Part shown: piece after piece, positions 1 to 9,188 of the stretch
Layout of the letters: every line of letters starts with the position of its first letter
Position numbering within the stretch: position 1 is the first letter of the stretch
Source: Muribaculaceae bacterium
Lineage (GTDB): Bacteria; Bacteroidota; Bacteroidia; Bacteroidales; Muribaculaceae
DNA length: 64,000 bases
Assembly: GCA_017621845.1 (NCBI GenBank)
Contig: JAGASI010000005.1
Location: forward strand, 1 to 64,000
Direction of reading: 5' to 3'
Translations under genes and position numbers: made by a program
The notes under the pieces: model-generated
What the model was told of the DNA's origin: nothing
Database searches by the model: none
Seen by the model: the letters and a program-made list of their open reading frames with translations, nothing else

Positions 1-425
1 CTGCAAGCTCCGGCGTTCCACGCCTGCGCATGCAGTTAATCACAACTCAGGCCTCCGGCCCTCACGCCAGTGGGTAACGTTAGCCATCCCCCGGCTCCGC
101 GCCTCCGGTCCTCCATCTGGGGTTAACCACAGCCCGGCGCTCCGCGCTTGATTTACCAATGAGAGAGGCCCGGCGGGCCGCATTGTGATTAACTGCATGC
201 GCAGGGCCGGTGGCCCGAAGCTTGCAGCCTAAACAGGGTCACTGCACCATAGGCCCGGCGGGCCGCATTGTGGTAGCATATAAGGACTGTTTATTGAGAT
301 CATCTTTGCCACTACCACAGCCCCGCTCCTCCGGCCCTCCACCGGGGGGTAATCACGGCCCGGTGGAGGGCCCTAATGGGTGGGGCGGGGATTAATCGTC
401 GTCTGATGGTAATGAGGTAGAAGTG
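1..425. repeat. GC-rich non-coding block of inverted and dispersed repeats
   Basis: No convincing gene is seen here. Positions 1-46 recur in inverted orientation at 183-227 and in direct orientation at 50242-50287; all carry the core GCGCATGCAGTTAATCAC. Positions 41-65 match 50126-50150 as a perfect 25-base reverse complement. A GGCCCGGCGGGCCGCATTGT unit occurs at about 167-186 and again near 252-271. A 14-bp perfect stem is formed by 333-346 and 359-372. The block looks like a dispersed intergenic repeat family rather than coding DNA, and base composition is far more GC-rich than in the flanking genes. Confidence 0.75.
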
Positions 426-1061
426 TTACTTGGTTGATTGTTTGAGTTTGACGCCGACGTATATACCATCGTATTTTGAGAGGATGTTGGAGATGGAGGT
501 AAAGGTAGAGTTATTGGCGACTTTGGATATTTTTTGGAGCAGTTGGACGATGCGTTTGGCGTCAAAGGCGAGAGTGAGAGTTGACCCCGATTTGGTTGCC
601 ATGCATTGAACCTTGCCGAGAGTGTATTTGCCAAATGCGTTGAAATTGAAGTATATTGAGCCGTTGGAGTCCTTTGTTACAGACCCTTTAAGGTTGGCGT
701 ATTGGGTGTGGATTGTAAAGTTGTGTTGTTTGTCGACGGTGATGGTAAGGTTTTCCATTCTGGCTTTTTTATAGTATGGGGCGAGGCGGTTTTCGATGGT
801 TGTTGCCGCCGCGGCACCGCCGAGGTTCTGTAGAGTATTGTCGCTACGGAACAGAACTCCGGGGGCGTTATATTTCCAGGTGCCGACGAGATCGTCGACC
901 GAGAACTTGGTGGTGGATGTTGCGTTCTGTATAGTCGAGCCTATGCCGCTGAGTACATCTTTGGCTTTATCAGAGTTGAGGATATCTTTGAGGTCAAATG
1001 CGCCGGCGTTAGCTGAGGCAAAAGTCAAAATCGAGGCAAGAAGTATGTGCTTGGTTTTCAT
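426..1061 (-). CDS. DUF4923 family secreted/periplasmic protein
   Basis: The 211-residue product starts with a signal peptide (MKTKHILLASILTFASANA) and continues with a Phe-Asp-Leu-Lys segment and a repeated Asn/Ser-rich stretch typical of the Bacteroidales DUF4923 family. Around residue 60 is the WKYNAPGVLFRSDN segment, where family members have a lipocalin-like 'W-x-Y' strand start; the rest is predicted beta-rich. Its biochemical role is unknown. It starts 25 bases after the stop of the sugar-nucleotide dehydratase gene and could be co-transcribed with it. The family call rests on remembered sequence resemblance. Confidence 0.75.
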   Translation of the reverse strand: MKTKHILLASILTFASANAGAFDLKDILNSDKAKDVLSGIGSTIQNATSTTKFSVDDLVGTWKYNAPGVLFRSDNTLQNLGGAAAATTIENRLAPYYKKARMENLTITVDKQHNFTIHTQYANLKGSVTKDSNGSIYFNFNAFGKYTLGKVQCMATKSGSTLTLAFDAKRIVQLLQKISKVANNSTFTSISNILSKYDGIYVGVKLKQSTK

Positions 1062-1086
1062 AGAGTGTAAATTGTTGTAATACTGT

Positions 1087-3081
1087 TTAATAATTGATGG
1101 TGAGCTCTTTCATCTGATCTGATTTGTCAATTTCGTTATCAATAGACGAGAATTGGGAGTTCTGGGATATATATTCGGGGACTATACATTTCATCTGTGC
1201 GACGAGGTCGTGTATCTCGCCGTCGTATGCATGGTTGTATAGTTGTTCAAGTCGGGAGCACACGTCGTTGTAGTCATAGACCCTGACTTTGGCCCGCATG
1301 ATTTTTTTGTGATGAGTGGGAAGGATGCGTTCGTGGTCGTTGAGTAGTTCCTCAAAAAGTTTTTCACCCGGTCGCAGTCCGGTCTCGACAATCTTGATGT
1401 CAATATCGGGTCTCATTCCGGCCAGCGAAATCATGCGTGAAGCAAGGTCATATATCTTGATAGGGCGTCCCATGTCGAAGATGAAAATCTCGCCTCCACG
1501 CCCCATGCATCCGGCTTCGAGGACAAGTGTGCAAGCCTCGGGGATAGTCATGAAGTATCGTATTATGTCGCGATGGGTGACAGTCACGGGGCCGCCCTCG
1601 GCAATCTGTTTGCGGAATAGAGGTATTACCGAGCCGTTAGATCCCAGGACGTTGCCAAATCTTGTGGTGATGAAGCGGGTCGAGCGGTTGTCGGCATTGA
1701 ATTGAAGGTAGTAGGCGAGCGACTGGACATAAATCTCGGCGATACGCTTGGAGGCGCCCATAACATTGGTGGGGTTGACAGCCTTGTCAGTCGAGATCAT
1801 GACAAAACGGTCGACGTTGTATTTCAGGGCGAGGTCGGCGAGATTGCGGGTGCCAAATACGTTTGTAAGTACAGCCTCAGACGGGTTACATTCCATCATC
1901 GGGACGTGCTTGTATGCAGCGGCATGGAATATCATGCGCGGGCGAAATCGGTCAAAGATGCGGTCAAGGCGGTGTTGGTTGGTGATGTCGGCGACACACA
2001 GCTCAATCCTGATATCGGGATATGAGTCCTGCATCTCGAGTTGCATCTCGTGCATCGGTGTCTCGGCCTGGTCGATAAGGATGATTTTGCCGGCTTGGTG
2101 TCGAGCCACTTGTCGTACTATTTCGCTGCCAATCGAGCCGGCGGCTCCGGTGATCATTATTGTCTGCCCCTTGATATTGCGGGCAATCTCGGGGTTGTTT
2201 GTAATAATGGGATCACGTCCAAGCAGGTCCTCGATCTTTATATTCTGGACGTGAGGCGAGATTGTCGGTGTAGAATCCTCGGTGACGTCAAATTCTTCAA
2301 TCTGGTTAAGCATCAACAACTTGATATGATTGGAGAGGAAGACATCGGCACCACCGTTGCGCATAAATTCCATTTGGGTGGAAAGAAACAACAGAGTGTC
2401 ACAGTCATATTGTTTGAATACATCGACAACGTTTTCGGGATTATAGGGGCGTATAGGTATACCGTTGACGGTAGAATTGATATTCTGGTGGCCGAGGCTT
2501 AAAAGTAGTACCGGGTTGTAGTGTCCATCGGCTTCAGAGAGGAGGGCTGTTGCCAGAGCAAATGAGTTAATCGCCGAGCCGAGAACCACCACGCGTTTGC
2601 GACTCGAGACATGAGAACCTATAAGGTGGAATATATATTTGATAAACAGTCGAGTGATTGTCATCAGGGAAAATACCATGATGCCGATGATAAATCCGTT
2701 CCACAGGCCGATGAACGGGTATCCGGTGGCGAGTTGATAGCAGAATTCGCCGATAGTGGTAAGGATGAGCGCTACAAATACTGCAAGGCCCACGCGATAA
2801 GTGTCGTGGGTGGTAGACAGGCGAACAATCGATTTATAGGGCCCGGTGATGAGAAATGAGACGGTGAATAACAAGGCGATGCAACCTGACTTTGCAAGAA
2901 TCATGATGCCACTGTTTTGACTGATGTAGCCGGCATAGCTTGAACATATCAGAACAAATATCGAACTTATGAGGACAATGGATATATCAACCATAAATAC
3001 CAGCCACTGAGGGACCGGTGATTTTATGAAGCGATTGAAGAATGTCGAATTGGATAATGCTTGGATAAATTTATGTCTCAT
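1087..3081 (-). CDS. Membrane polysaccharide biosynthesis protein, WbpM/CapD/PglF-type nucleotide-sugar 4,6-dehydratase
   Basis: The 664-residue product has four N-terminal membrane segments (about 30-50, 65-80, 98-118, 128-150), a first Rossmann-like domain (about 160-260) and a second NAD-binding SDR domain starting at about 305 with TGAAGSIGSE (311-320). The active-site region STDKAVNPTNVMGASKR (430-446) has Met441 where ordinary SDR enzymes have the Tyr of YxxxK, which is normal for large membrane WbpM-type dehydratases. Such enzymes convert UDP-GlcNAc to a 4-keto-6-deoxy sugar for capsule, O-antigen or glycan synthesis. The length is usual for the family. A good promoter lies at 3107-3137. 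No other glycan genes adjoin it. Confidence 0.92.
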   Translation of the reverse strand: MRHKFIQALSNSTFFNRFIKSPVPQWLVFMVDISIVLISSIFVLICSSYAGYISQNSGIMILAKSGCIALLFTVSFLITGPYKSIVRLSTTHDTYRVGLAVFVALILTTIGEFCYQLATGYPFIGLWNGFIIGIMVFSLMTITRLFIKYIFHLIGSHVSSRKRVVVLGSAINSFALATALLSEADGHYNPVLLLSLGHQNINSTVNGIPIRPYNPENVVDVFKQYDCDTLLFLSTQMEFMRNGGADVFLSNHIKLLMLNQIEEFDVTEDSTPTISPHVQNIKIEDLLGRDPIITNNPEIARNIKGQTIMITGAAGSIGSEIVRQVARHQAGKIILIDQAETPMHEMQLEMQDSYPDIRIELCVADITNQHRLDRIFDRFRPRMIFHAAAYKHVPMMECNPSEAVLTNVFGTRNLADLALKYNVDRFVMISTDKAVNPTNVMGASKRIAEIYVQSLAYYLQFNADNRSTRFITTRFGNVLGSNGSVIPLFRKQIAEGGPVTVTHRDIIRYFMTIPEACTLVLEAGCMGRGGEIFIFDMGRPIKIYDLASRMISLAGMRPDIDIKIVETGLRPGEKLFEELLNDHERILPTHHKKIMRAKVRVYDYNDVCSRLEQLYNHAYDGEIHDLVAQMKCIVPEYISQNSQFSSIDNEIDKSDQMKELTINY

Positions 3082-3106
3082 TGTTGAATTTTTGGTGTGT
3101 AGACTA

Positions 3107-3137
3107 CAAAGTTATAGAATAAAGTTTTAAGTCCCAA
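3107..3137 (-). promoter_or_regulatory. Bacteroidota-type promoter of the 4,6-dehydratase gene
   Basis: On the minus strand a TTG (3135-3137) is followed after 20 bases by TAACTTTG (3107-3114), matching the TTTG/TAnnTTTG pattern of primary-sigma promoters in Bacteroidota. It lies about 26 bases upstream of the start codon at 3081. Confidence 0.75.
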
Positions 3138-3216
3138 AAATATTTCAATTTTATATTCAGGATGGTGATATGGGACAATCTGTGACAATGGTAAAGGTAG
3201 AGGGACAGACAGTATA

Positions 3217-5259
3217 TTACTGTCCTTGACTTGAAGATGGATTTAGGGCAAAGGAGTTGTGCCGGATTGAGCGCGACGGGATGTTAAATTCTGACAATTG
3301 TTTTATATATCTGTCGCGTCGGCGCGAGTTGATGTCGCTACCCAATAGGAAGGTGTCGGCGTGTATGGTATTGACAAGTTGGGCTATATCGCCATGGAAG
3401 TGGCGTGTTATCAGGGCATAGTCGGTGGGTATATCGGTGTTGGTGGCAGTAGAATCGGTGATGATTCTGATTAAGATGTCCTGGACAAACAGGATGTCGC
3501 CTTGGCGAGCTATTCCTCCATATTTGAAGTCACCCCGAGATGTCAAGAAGCAATTGAGATTGCGACGTGCCAGGAAGTCACGGTATCTCGCATGAGCCCT
3601 CAGGTGGAAGTCGGCGGTGTCGGCCGGAGAGAGTGAAGATATCAATACGGCATGGCCTGGAGAATACATTATGATGACTCCATCTGAGGTGTCACCGGGG
3701 ATATACAGTCTGTTTGAGTCATGATGCCGGTCGGTCAGGGACAAAATCAAGAAGCCGGCGAGACATATCCCGCTCACGACTGCCATAGGTAGGCGACGGC
3801 GGTTGAGAGCGATTACGGCGGCGATGACTGCACCGAGGTATAGTAGCCACAGATATGTCGGTGGATACAGCGACTGTCCTGACAGAGCCGGGAGGGATGC
3901 AAACAGGTCTACACTGTGGTCGAGCAGGCCGTAGATGAGGTTTTCGACGTCGGCCAATATAGGGACGGTCATGCCCAGCGAGGCAAATATGGTGAGTATA
4001 AATCCCAGAATCACGATAGGCCAGATGAGTATTGATGCCAAGATGTTGGCCGGCAGGAACCATACCGGAAACTGGTGGAAATAAATCACGGTGAGTGGTG
4101 TTACGGCAATCATTACGCCGATAGGTATGACAAGAGCTTGAGTAAGCATCGATGCCTTGGGCGACAGCTCATAACGCTTGATGAGGTCACTGAGATATAT
4201 AATGGTGGCCACAGCGATGACTGAAAGCTGAAAACCAGGCATGAAAGCCCATAGAGGATTGATAATAAGCCATATGATGACTGTAATGCAGAGGCTGTTG
4301 TAGGGATGGGCGTGTCGCTCTACGATGCGCGATAGCAGAAAGATAGTTGCCATCACTGCAGCTCGGCTGACGGCGGGACTCATTCCCGAAATAAGGGTGT
4401 AGTACCAGGTGAACAGTATTAATAAAATGTAGTAGGCGTGACGTCCCCGGTGGATGAGTTTGATAGGGGCGATGACCAGAGACATCAGCCATATAAGTAT
4501 GGCCAGGTGCATACCGCTTATGGCCAGGATGTGAGCTATGCCGGCCGAGCGGAAATTGTTGCTGATATTTTCGCCGAGCAGATAATCGTCACCGGCGATT
4601 ACGGCTAATAGAAATGCTGTTGTCTTGTCGTTGAGGCCACAGTGGACGATTGCATCGGAGATTGAGATATGTCCCCGGTTGGCAATCCGCTGTATAAACG
4701 ATGGGTCGTAGCCAAGATAGGTAATATCGCTTTGGTAGGCATAGGCATTGGCTGTGGCGCCGTTGATATATCGATAGCGGGAATAGTCGGTCTGATCGGG
4801 GATTGTGCCACGTTGAGAGGGTGAAGTAAGGGATGTGGTGACTTTGAGACGATCGCCCGATTGGTATTTGCGGTCAGAGTTGGATATTGTAAGATATATC
4901 TTGATTTTATCCCGGGAGATGTCAGTGATAGAGATAGACTCGACGTCAAATATACCGGAAGCAGAACCTTCATTATTTGTCACAGACTCAAATTGACCGG
5001 TAATGACGCATTGCCTGTCAAGGATGTCGGCGGGGACTTCGGTGGGGCTGGAGACAATAGCGAGTATGATGCCCAGTGATGTACATGCGGCTCCGGTACC
5101 GATCATGTACCGATGTCTGTAATAAGATATGGCCGAGATGACCAAGACGCCTGTCAGCAGGTATGGCCATAAGCCGGAGAGATAAAAACCTACAAAAATT
5201 CCCGCGCACAGGCCTATAGCGACCGGTAGCGCGGGAATATGGGAGTAGGGAGGGTGCAT
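3217..5259 (-). CDS. comEC: ComEC/Rec2 family DNA-uptake channel protein
   Basis: ComEC forms the inner-membrane channel for single-stranded DNA during natural transformation. The protein has two N-terminal membrane helices, a soluble DUF4131 OB-like region, and then a Competence domain with many membrane helices around the segment GIAHILAISGMHLAIL. The C-terminal part (about 180 residues) resembles a metallo-beta-lactamase fold in position only: no HxHxDH motif is seen. I chose the ATG at 5259 (MHPPYSHIPALPVAIG) because the longer reading to 5361 would overlap the upstream yeiH-like gene and adds unlikely hydrophilic sequence. With this start the gap to the upstream gene is 47 bases and the protein has 680 residues. 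Confidence 0.9.
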   Translation of the reverse strand: MHPPYSHIPALPVAIGLCAGIFVGFYLSGLWPYLLTGVLVISAISYYRHRYMIGTGAACTSLGIILAIVSSPTEVPADILDRQCVITGQFESVTNNEGSASGIFDVESISITDISRDKIKIYLTISNSDRKYQSGDRLKVTTSLTSPSQRGTIPDQTDYSRYRYINGATANAYAYQSDITYLGYDPSFIQRIANRGHISISDAIVHCGLNDKTTAFLLAVIAGDDYLLGENISNNFRSAGIAHILAISGMHLAILIWLMSLVIAPIKLIHRGRHAYYILLILFTWYYTLISGMSPAVSRAAVMATIFLLSRIVERHAHPYNSLCITVIIWLIINPLWAFMPGFQLSVIAVATIIYLSDLIKRYELSPKASMLTQALVIPIGVMIAVTPLTVIYFHQFPVWFLPANILASILIWPIVILGFILTIFASLGMTVPILADVENLIYGLLDHSVDLFASLPALSGQSLYPPTYLWLLYLGAVIAAVIALNRRRLPMAVVSGICLAGFLILSLTDRHHDSNRLYIPGDTSDGVIIMYSPGHAVLISSLSPADTADFHLRAHARYRDFLARRNLNCFLTSRGDFKYGGIARQGDILFVQDILIRIITDSTATNTDIPTDYALITRHFHGDIAQLVNTIHADTFLLGSDINSRRRDRYIKQLSEFNIPSRSIRHNSFALNPSSSQGQ

Positions 5260-5306
5260 TTGGTGATTTTGAACAGTTGGGTGGAGAGTTGCGGATGTGG
5301 AATGGG

Positions 5307-6248
5307 TCAGTCGATGGTGTTCAGAACCACGAACAGACTGCTCACTCCAATGGCAACCCACAGTAGCACTGCTAACAACAGTGGGCGTACACCTACTTTT
5401 TTAACCATCGACAGAGAGAGGCTGGCGCCAATCATAAACAGCGTGACAACCATGCCGCGTTTGGCAATCCATACCATTGCCGTGGTGAAGAATTCGGGCA
5501 ATTCGATGTATGTGTTGATAATCATTGCACCGATAAACAGGAATATAAACCAGGGTATGGATATTCGTCCGGTCTTGTCTCGGAAGATAAACATGGTGGC
5601 GACAGCCAGAGGGATAATCCATAGTGCACGGGTGAGCTTGATGAGGGTGGCAATCTCGAGAGCCTGAGGGCCGTAAACCTCACCGGCACCAACTACCGAG
5701 GAAGTGTCATGGATGGCAATAGCAGCCCATGTGCCAAATTGGCCTTGGCTCATGTCCAGCATGTGGCCTATGGGAGGGAATATGAACAGTGCAATTGCGT
5801 TGAGGATAAATATGACACCCAGCGAGACCGCCATTTCGTTTTCGTCGGCTTTCAGGACTGGCCCAACGGCCGCGATGGCACTACCGCCACAGATGGCTGT
5901 ACCCGATGAGATGAGATAGGCCGTCTTGCGGTTGAGGTGCATGTAGTAGCCTATGAGGACACCCATGGCCATTACGCCCACCACCGATACAACGGTGAAC
6001 ATCATGCCCTCGGAGCCCGACTTGAGCGACTGCTGGAGGTTCATGTTGAAGCCCAGGCACACAACTGCTACTTGTAGCAGATACTTGGAGGTTTTTTTAT
6101 TGAACTTGGGACAAGGATGCTGACATGAGAAAGCAAATATGAGACCGGCCAGCAATGCTACAGGTGCTGACACGACGGGTAGTCCGAGCTTGTCTAACGG
6201 TGCCAGTATGATGGCGATAATAGCGATGTATATAATCTTAGCGATCAT
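5307..6248 (-). CDS. YeiH/UPF0324 family putative sulfate exporter, integral membrane protein
   Basis: The 313-residue, very hydrophobic protein shows about ten membrane segments and the family hallmarks LISSGTAICGGSAIAAVGPV and AAIAIHDTSSVVGAGEVYG. Members of the YeiH (PSE) family are annotated as putative sulfate exporters; the substrate is not shown for most. The gene lies between aroE (35-base gap) and comEC (47-base gap) in one minus-strand run that appears to share the aroE promoter. Nothing in the surroundings ties it to sulfur metabolism. Confidence 0.9.
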   Translation of the reverse strand: MIAKIIYIAIIAIILAPLDKLGLPVVSAPVALLAGLIFAFSCQHPCPKFNKKTSKYLLQVAVVCLGFNMNLQQSLKSGSEGMMFTVVSVVGVMAMGVLIGYYMHLNRKTAYLISSGTAICGGSAIAAVGPVLKADENEMAVSLGVIFILNAIALFIFPPIGHMLDMSQGQFGTWAAIAIHDTSSVVGAGEVYGPQALEIATLIKLTRALWIIPLAVATMFIFRDKTGRISIPWFIFLFIGAMIINTYIELPEFFTTAMVWIAKRGMVVTLFMIGASLSLSMVKKVGVRPLLLAVLLWVAIGVSSLFVVLNTID

Positions 6249-6283
6249 TGTGTTGTAAATATAGGTTTATTATGATATTCAAC

Positions 6284-7042
6284 TTATTGATTACTGTTCC
6301 AGATGCGCCATGCTTCAATTGCTTGTCCATGAAGCATGTCGAGCCCGTTGGCGACAGTGGCACCATGTTCGCGGGCCCGTTTCATGAATGTTGTCTCGAG
6401 GGGGTTGTATACCAGGTCAAAGCATAGATGCCCGGTTGACAGATATTGATAGGGGATGTCGGGACAAGCGTTGACCTTGGGAAACATGCCTAATGGCGTG
6501 GTGTTGACGATGACGGGGTGCCGGGCGATGACAAGTGCCGACAAGTCGCTGTATGAGAGCTGACCCGGAGCAGGGGAGCGTGAGACTAACGTGGGGTTGA
6601 TGCCAAGTTCTTTCAGCCCGGCCACGATGGCGCGTGAAGCACCTCCGGTGCCTAATACGAGCGCATCAAGAGGAGTCGATAATTTAGGAAGCAGCGGGCT
6701 GATGGCGTTTTCAAATCCCACGATGTCACTGTTGTATCCTGTGAGTCGCGCCCGGCCACCGGAAAGTCGGTTAATCTTGACGACGTTGACCGCGCCAATA
6801 GCTTCAGCGCGGGAGTCAAGACTGTCAAGATAGGGGATAATGGCTTGTTTGTAGGGAATGGTGACGTTAAATCCACACAAATCGGGATGGGTCTCGATGA
6901 CCGATGGCAACATGTCAATAGTGGCTATCTCAAAGTTGATATAGTCGGCATCGATGTGCTCATCATTAAATTTCTTTCTGAAGAAATTTTGTGAAAACGA
7001 GTGCCCTAACGGGTACCCTATTAACCCATAAGATTTTTTCAT
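6284..7042 (-). CDS. aroE: Shikimate dehydrogenase
   Basis: AroE reduces 3-dehydroshikimate to shikimate with NADPH in the cytoplasmic aromatic amino-acid pathway. The protein begins MKKSYGLIGYPLGHSFSQ, the shikimate-binding loop, has NVTIPYKQ (59-66, with the catalytic Lys) and the NADP-binding turn LGTGGASRA. It has 252 residues, slightly shorter than E. coli AroE, as in other Bacteroidota. I chose the ATG at 7042 rather than an upstream in-frame start at 7078 because the promoter -7 element (7048-7055) lies between them, so the longer protein could not be made from that transcript. First gene of aroE - yeiH - comEC. Confidence 0.95.
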   Translation of the reverse strand: MKKSYGLIGYPLGHSFSQNFFRKKFNDEHIDADYINFEIATIDMLPSVIETHPDLCGFNVTIPYKQAIIPYLDSLDSRAEAIGAVNVVKINRLSGGRARLTGYNSDIVGFENAISPLLPKLSTPLDALVLGTGGASRAIVAGLKELGINPTLVSRSPAPGQLSYSDLSALVIARHPVIVNTTPLGMFPKVNACPDIPYQYLSTGHLCFDLVYNPLETTFMKRAREHGATVANGLDMLHGQAIEAWRIWNSNQ

Positions 7043-7047
7043 GGGTG

Positions 7048-7080
7048 CAAAGGTAGAAAAAATTAGTCTCAGGTACAAAA
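7048..7080 (-). promoter_or_regulatory. Promoter of aroE, near-leaderless
   Basis: Minus-strand TTTTG (7076-7080), 20-base spacer after TTG, then TACCTTTG (7048-7055). The ATG of aroE begins only five bases after this element, so the transcript should have almost no leader. Confidence 0.8.
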
Positions 7081-7130
7081 AAGGGGGTTGAAAATTGGAT
7101 AAGTTGATAATGAGGTTGATATAGAGGTGA

Positions 7131-7172
7131 TAAAGAATAAGGGTGAGACCCGATATCGAGTTTCACCCTTAT
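7131..7172 (-). terminator. Intrinsic terminator of the pilus-like operon
   Basis: A 10-bp stem (7137-7146 with 7163-7172) encloses a self-complementary CGATATCG. On the minus strand it is followed by a moderately T-rich TTCTTTAT. It lies 23 bases beyond the stop of the gene ending at 7195. Confidence 0.65.
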
Positions 7173-7194
7173 AGATTATTAAGCCACGAGGGAA

Positions 7195-9078
7195 TTATTG
7201 AACGCCGGCTTGAGTTGGAGCTGCACCGTTGATGAGGACATTCTCTACGTTGCCGACTTCAAGACCTTTACCGCCGGACATTTGAGATTTTGTAGCGTCG
7301 TCGATGGTGAGGCTCACGCCGTTGCCTTCTTCAGGATTAGCCCAGATGTAAGCATTGGGGAAAGAATTGTCAGAGGCATTGACGATGTTCAGTTTGACAT
7401 TCTCGAGGGTGACATCGGTGGGATAACGGTAGGCGGATTTTGTTCGGTTGCCCATGACGATAGCAGCCAATTTTACTCTGTTGCCATCAGCCCATAAGAC
7501 GTCAGAGTAGAGATCAGACCAATCAGTACCGTGTCCGTCTACGTCGACATTAAGTTCGCAATCAGAAATTTTAGCTGAGCCACCGCGCATGATAACACCA
7601 TGGTTTGAGCCGTTGACTGTTGAGTTGGTCATGGTCAGGCGTGTGTTTGGAGTATTTAGCAATACTGGAGATATACCGGAAAGGGTGCTGCCATCGATGA
7701 TGATATCGTGGTCTTCAAGGTCGGGTGTTGAGGCGTTTGTAGCAACCGCATATCCATAAGATTTAATGTCACAGTTTTTCAATGTGAGGTCAGACTTGTA
7801 GTCAATGCCAATGGCGCTGAGGTTGTTGGGAGTGTTAACTGTTACATCTTCAAGAATTAAAGTTGATTTATCTTGTTCTTTATTTCCAACCTTGAGGGCA
7901 GTTTGGCCGCTGTAAGAAGTGTGAGAGTTGGATATGGTGCCGTTTGAGAATTTAACGGTTAAGCCATTATAAACCGCCAGACGTTTTGTACCCATGTTGA
8001 GGCTGTGTCCGTTAAGGTCAATCGAAGTGTTGGCTTGGGGAACAAGGTTTGTCGAGACGTTGAGGTCATTGACGAGGGTGTATTCACCACCGGCGTTAAT
8101 AGCGGCAGTAAGCTCGGCGGGAGTAGAGATTAAGATGTTATGGTCGGGGGTTAGATATTCGGGGTCTTTGGTAACAGTGACGCTTGTGGCTGATGTCAGC
8201 AGAGAGCCGTAGATGTTTGTGCGATAGTTACGTTCGAGAGGAGCCTGAGCCACTGTAATAGGCTGGATTGGGTTTCCGGCGGGGTCGGCAAACTCGAGAA
8301 CGATGTCGGCGTTGGGGCTGTCATCGTCAAGACCTTGGAGAACATAAGCCATAGCAAGGTATTCATAACCTGAAATTGGGAAAACCTCGTTTTCGGGACG
8401 AGCTTTGGCCTCGAATACGACATCTGTGGCGTTGGGCTCAGACGCCTCACCGGTGCTGAGGTCAAGCATGGTATAAGGAGTTTTGACTGTCATGGCAGTT
8501 GTAATCTCGGCAATCTCGCCGTCGGCCATACCCAAGGCTTTGCTATAAGCGACGAGGTCGTTTGTACCGACGTTGATTTGAGAGAATGGACGAGTGAGGA
8601 CTGCTGATGTTGACATGTCAGCAGTTACTGTGAAGGATATCTTGGTGAAGAAAGCGTCAAAGTTGTCATTGTTGAGAGCGGCTTTGGCATAGTCAACTTT
8701 CATTGTAGGAGAAGTTTCGCCCCAAGTCACTGTGTAGCAGTCGGCGGCGGCGTTCTGAGCCCAGAAGACGACGTCATAGGTTTTGCCGGTAATCAGTCTC
8801 AGGTTGACGGTTGTTGACAGAGAGTTGCCAAAAGAGCTTTCGCCTGTAAAACGCAGAGTTGTGGAGCCGTCCTCGGCAACTTCATATACACCATAAGAGA
8901 GGTCGTCGGCTGAGAGACCGTCAGAGAAAGCGCGTGATTGGGCAAAGGCCGGGAGCTCAGCTGTGATGGTAACGGTTGCTTCGTCAGAAGTACCCTTGAG
9001 GGTTGCTTCATCGTTTGAACAGGAGGTTGCACCCAGAAGGGCAACTGCTGTCAAGAGCGAATAGAATGTTTTTTTCAT
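7195..9078 (-). CDS. Surface lipoprotein with fimbrillin-like (DUF6562-like) N-terminus and beta-helix C-terminus
   Basis: The 627-residue product has a lipoprotein signal (LLGATSC, Cys20). A beta-sandwich-like region (about 35-290) with SRAFSDGLSADDLSYGVYE resembles DUF6562 proteins of Bacteroidales. From about residue 320 (STPAELTAAINAGGEYTLVN) to 610 it becomes a pectin-lyase-like right-handed beta-helix with repeated turns such as LTLKNCDIKSYGYAV and LTMTNSTVNG. It is the last gene of an operon with an OmpA/DUF3575-like and a FimB/Mfa2-like gene, so I infer a pilus stalk or tip protein displayed at the cell surface. A free lipoprotein adhesin is the alternative. The terminator follows directly. 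Confidence 0.7.
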   Translation of the reverse strand: MKKTFYSLLTAVALLGATSCSNDEATLKGTSDEATVTITAELPAFAQSRAFSDGLSADDLSYGVYEVAEDGSTTLRFTGESSFGNSLSTTVNLRLITGKTYDVVFWAQNAAADCYTVTWGETSPTMKVDYAKAALNNDNFDAFFTKISFTVTADMSTSAVLTRPFSQINVGTNDLVAYSKALGMADGEIAEITTAMTVKTPYTMLDLSTGEASEPNATDVVFEAKARPENEVFPISGYEYLAMAYVLQGLDDDSPNADIVLEFADPAGNPIQPITVAQAPLERNYRTNIYGSLLTSATSVTVTKDPEYLTPDHNILISTPAELTAAINAGGEYTLVNDLNVSTNLVPQANTSIDLNGHSLNMGTKRLAVYNGLTVKFSNGTISNSHTSYSGQTALKVGNKEQDKSTLILEDVTVNTPNNLSAIGIDYKSDLTLKNCDIKSYGYAVATNASTPDLEDHDIIIDGSTLSGISPVLLNTPNTRLTMTNSTVNGSNHGVIMRGGSAKISDCELNVDVDGHGTDWSDLYSDVLWADGNRVKLAAIVMGNRTKSAYRYPTDVTLENVKLNIVNASDNSFPNAYIWANPEEGNGVSLTIDDATKSQMSGGKGLEVGNVENVLINGAAPTQAGVQ

Positions 9079-9188
9079 TGTTAAAAAATTTTTAGGGATA
9101 TTGATATTATTGTTTAAAATTGATTGTTCAGTATATTGAGACGTTATATGGTGTTGATAATAAAGTTGTAATTGGGTGGGGGATGGGA

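Noticed and set aside
210..395. Open frame of 61 codons inside the GC-rich repeat block
   Set aside because: Consists of repeat sequence read through, no start signal and no family resemblance.
1..425. CRISPR array
   Set aside because: Repeats are few, unevenly spaced and mostly in inverted orientation, and no cas gene is near.
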